64,000 bases of DNA from an uncultured Granulosicoccaceae bacterium (GTDB lineage Bacteria; Pseudomonadota; Gammaproteobacteria; Granulosicoccales; Granulosicoccaceae), in the NCBI GenBank assembly GCA_937930305.1, contig CALGLE010000039.1, forward strand, positions 1 through 64,000. The letters are read 5' to 3'. Below the pieces are notes generated by a model. That model was not told the DNA's origin. It saw only the letters and a list, made by a program, of their open reading frames with translations, and made no database searches. The position numbers and the translations under genes were made by a program. Positions 63,854 to 64,000 of this stretch are shown here, piece after piece (the stretch's first letter is position 1; each line of letters begins with the position of its first letter).

Positions 63854-64000
63854 GAATTTCGCCTCCCTCGGCGAGTTCACCGGTTAATTCTTTAGTTGGC
63901 AAAGTCGTCGTGTTAATGCACCCTAATCCCTCATCAAAATCTTTAAATTCTTTCAGCAAAGGAACGACAGCGACTGCCGACATAGCACGCCCAATCGGCT
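63843..64000 (-). CDS. 3' end of an unidentified upstream gene of the Tad locus
   Basis: The minus-strand frame that is open from the window edge at 63998 ends with TAA at 63845-63843. It encodes about 51 residues (PIGRAMSAVAVVPLL, then KEFKDFDEGLG, then CINTTTLPTKELTGEL). The stop overlaps the start of the next gene (ATG 63853) by 11 bases, typical of an operon. The fragment is too short to name; it has helix-like and Cys-containing parts but no membrane helix. Confidence 0.5.
   Translation of the reverse strand, partial: PIGRAMSAVAVVPLLKEFKDFDEGLGCINTTTLPTKELTGELAEGGEIHEC

Overview
The window reads as a chromosomal segment of a free-living, probably marine, gammaproteobacterium. The evidence is conserved gene order: pncC-recA-recX-alaS-lysC-csrA-tRNA-Ser-tRNA-Arg beside mutS; bamE-ratB-ratA-smpB; rnhA-dnaQ-methyltransferase-mltD; tsaE-amidase-mutL-miaA; and rluC opposite rne. 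The order differs from enterobacteria (lysC between alaS and csrA, no hfq after miaA, an endonuclease-type MutL), so a deep or marine lineage is likely. I cannot name a genus.

Layout. (1) 1-17.8 kb is a nutrient-uptake and catabolic region. It has the 3' part of a PhyH-type dioxygenase; a five-gene peptide-type ABC importer operon whose last gene is a RibH2-type lumazine synthase; a TauBC-like importer pair without a binding protein; a small lipoprotein; a GGDEF protein with a decayed EAL-like tail; and a methylamine-type set (dimethylglycine/sarcosine dehydrogenase-like flavoprotein, MttB-family methyltransferase, GbdR-like regulator). (2) 18.0-31.8 kb is the recA/mutS housekeeping block with two tRNA genes, a LexA-box candidate in front of recA and several terminators. 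(3) 31.8-43.4 kb holds rnhA, dnaQ, mltD, a double-FHA protein, cysM, miaA, mutL, amidase, tsaE, sppA and rluC. (4) 43.4-48.6 kb holds rne with a long leader, an Ala/Gly/Ser-rich membrane-anchored protein and a rhomboid protease. (5) 48.6-53.5 kb is a three-gene ABC-2 operon in which both membrane subunits carry an extracytoplasmic peptidase-like domain, one with an intact zinc site and one with the site lost. (6) 53.5-55.0 kb holds a fatty-acid-hydroxylase-type membrane protein and an unknown protein. (7) 55.1-64 kb is a minus-strand Tad (Flp pilus) operon with unusual architecture: an FHA domain fused to the TadA ATPase, a DUF192-like domain fused to TadE, and a lipoprotein with a long Glu-Pro tail.

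How the genes may work together. The left region would import small nitrogenous organic solutes and demethylate them, feeding C1 units to folate; the regulator at 17 kb probably controls the two enzymes before it. The middle is core DNA repair, translation and cell-wall maintenance. The Tad operon should build an adhesive pilus or a related secretion system; its prepilin peptidase and TadZ are not in view. The best candidates for something undescribed are the paired active/inactive peptidase-permeases (48.6-53.5 kb), the DUF192-TadE fusion, and the two strong hairpins that bracket cysM.
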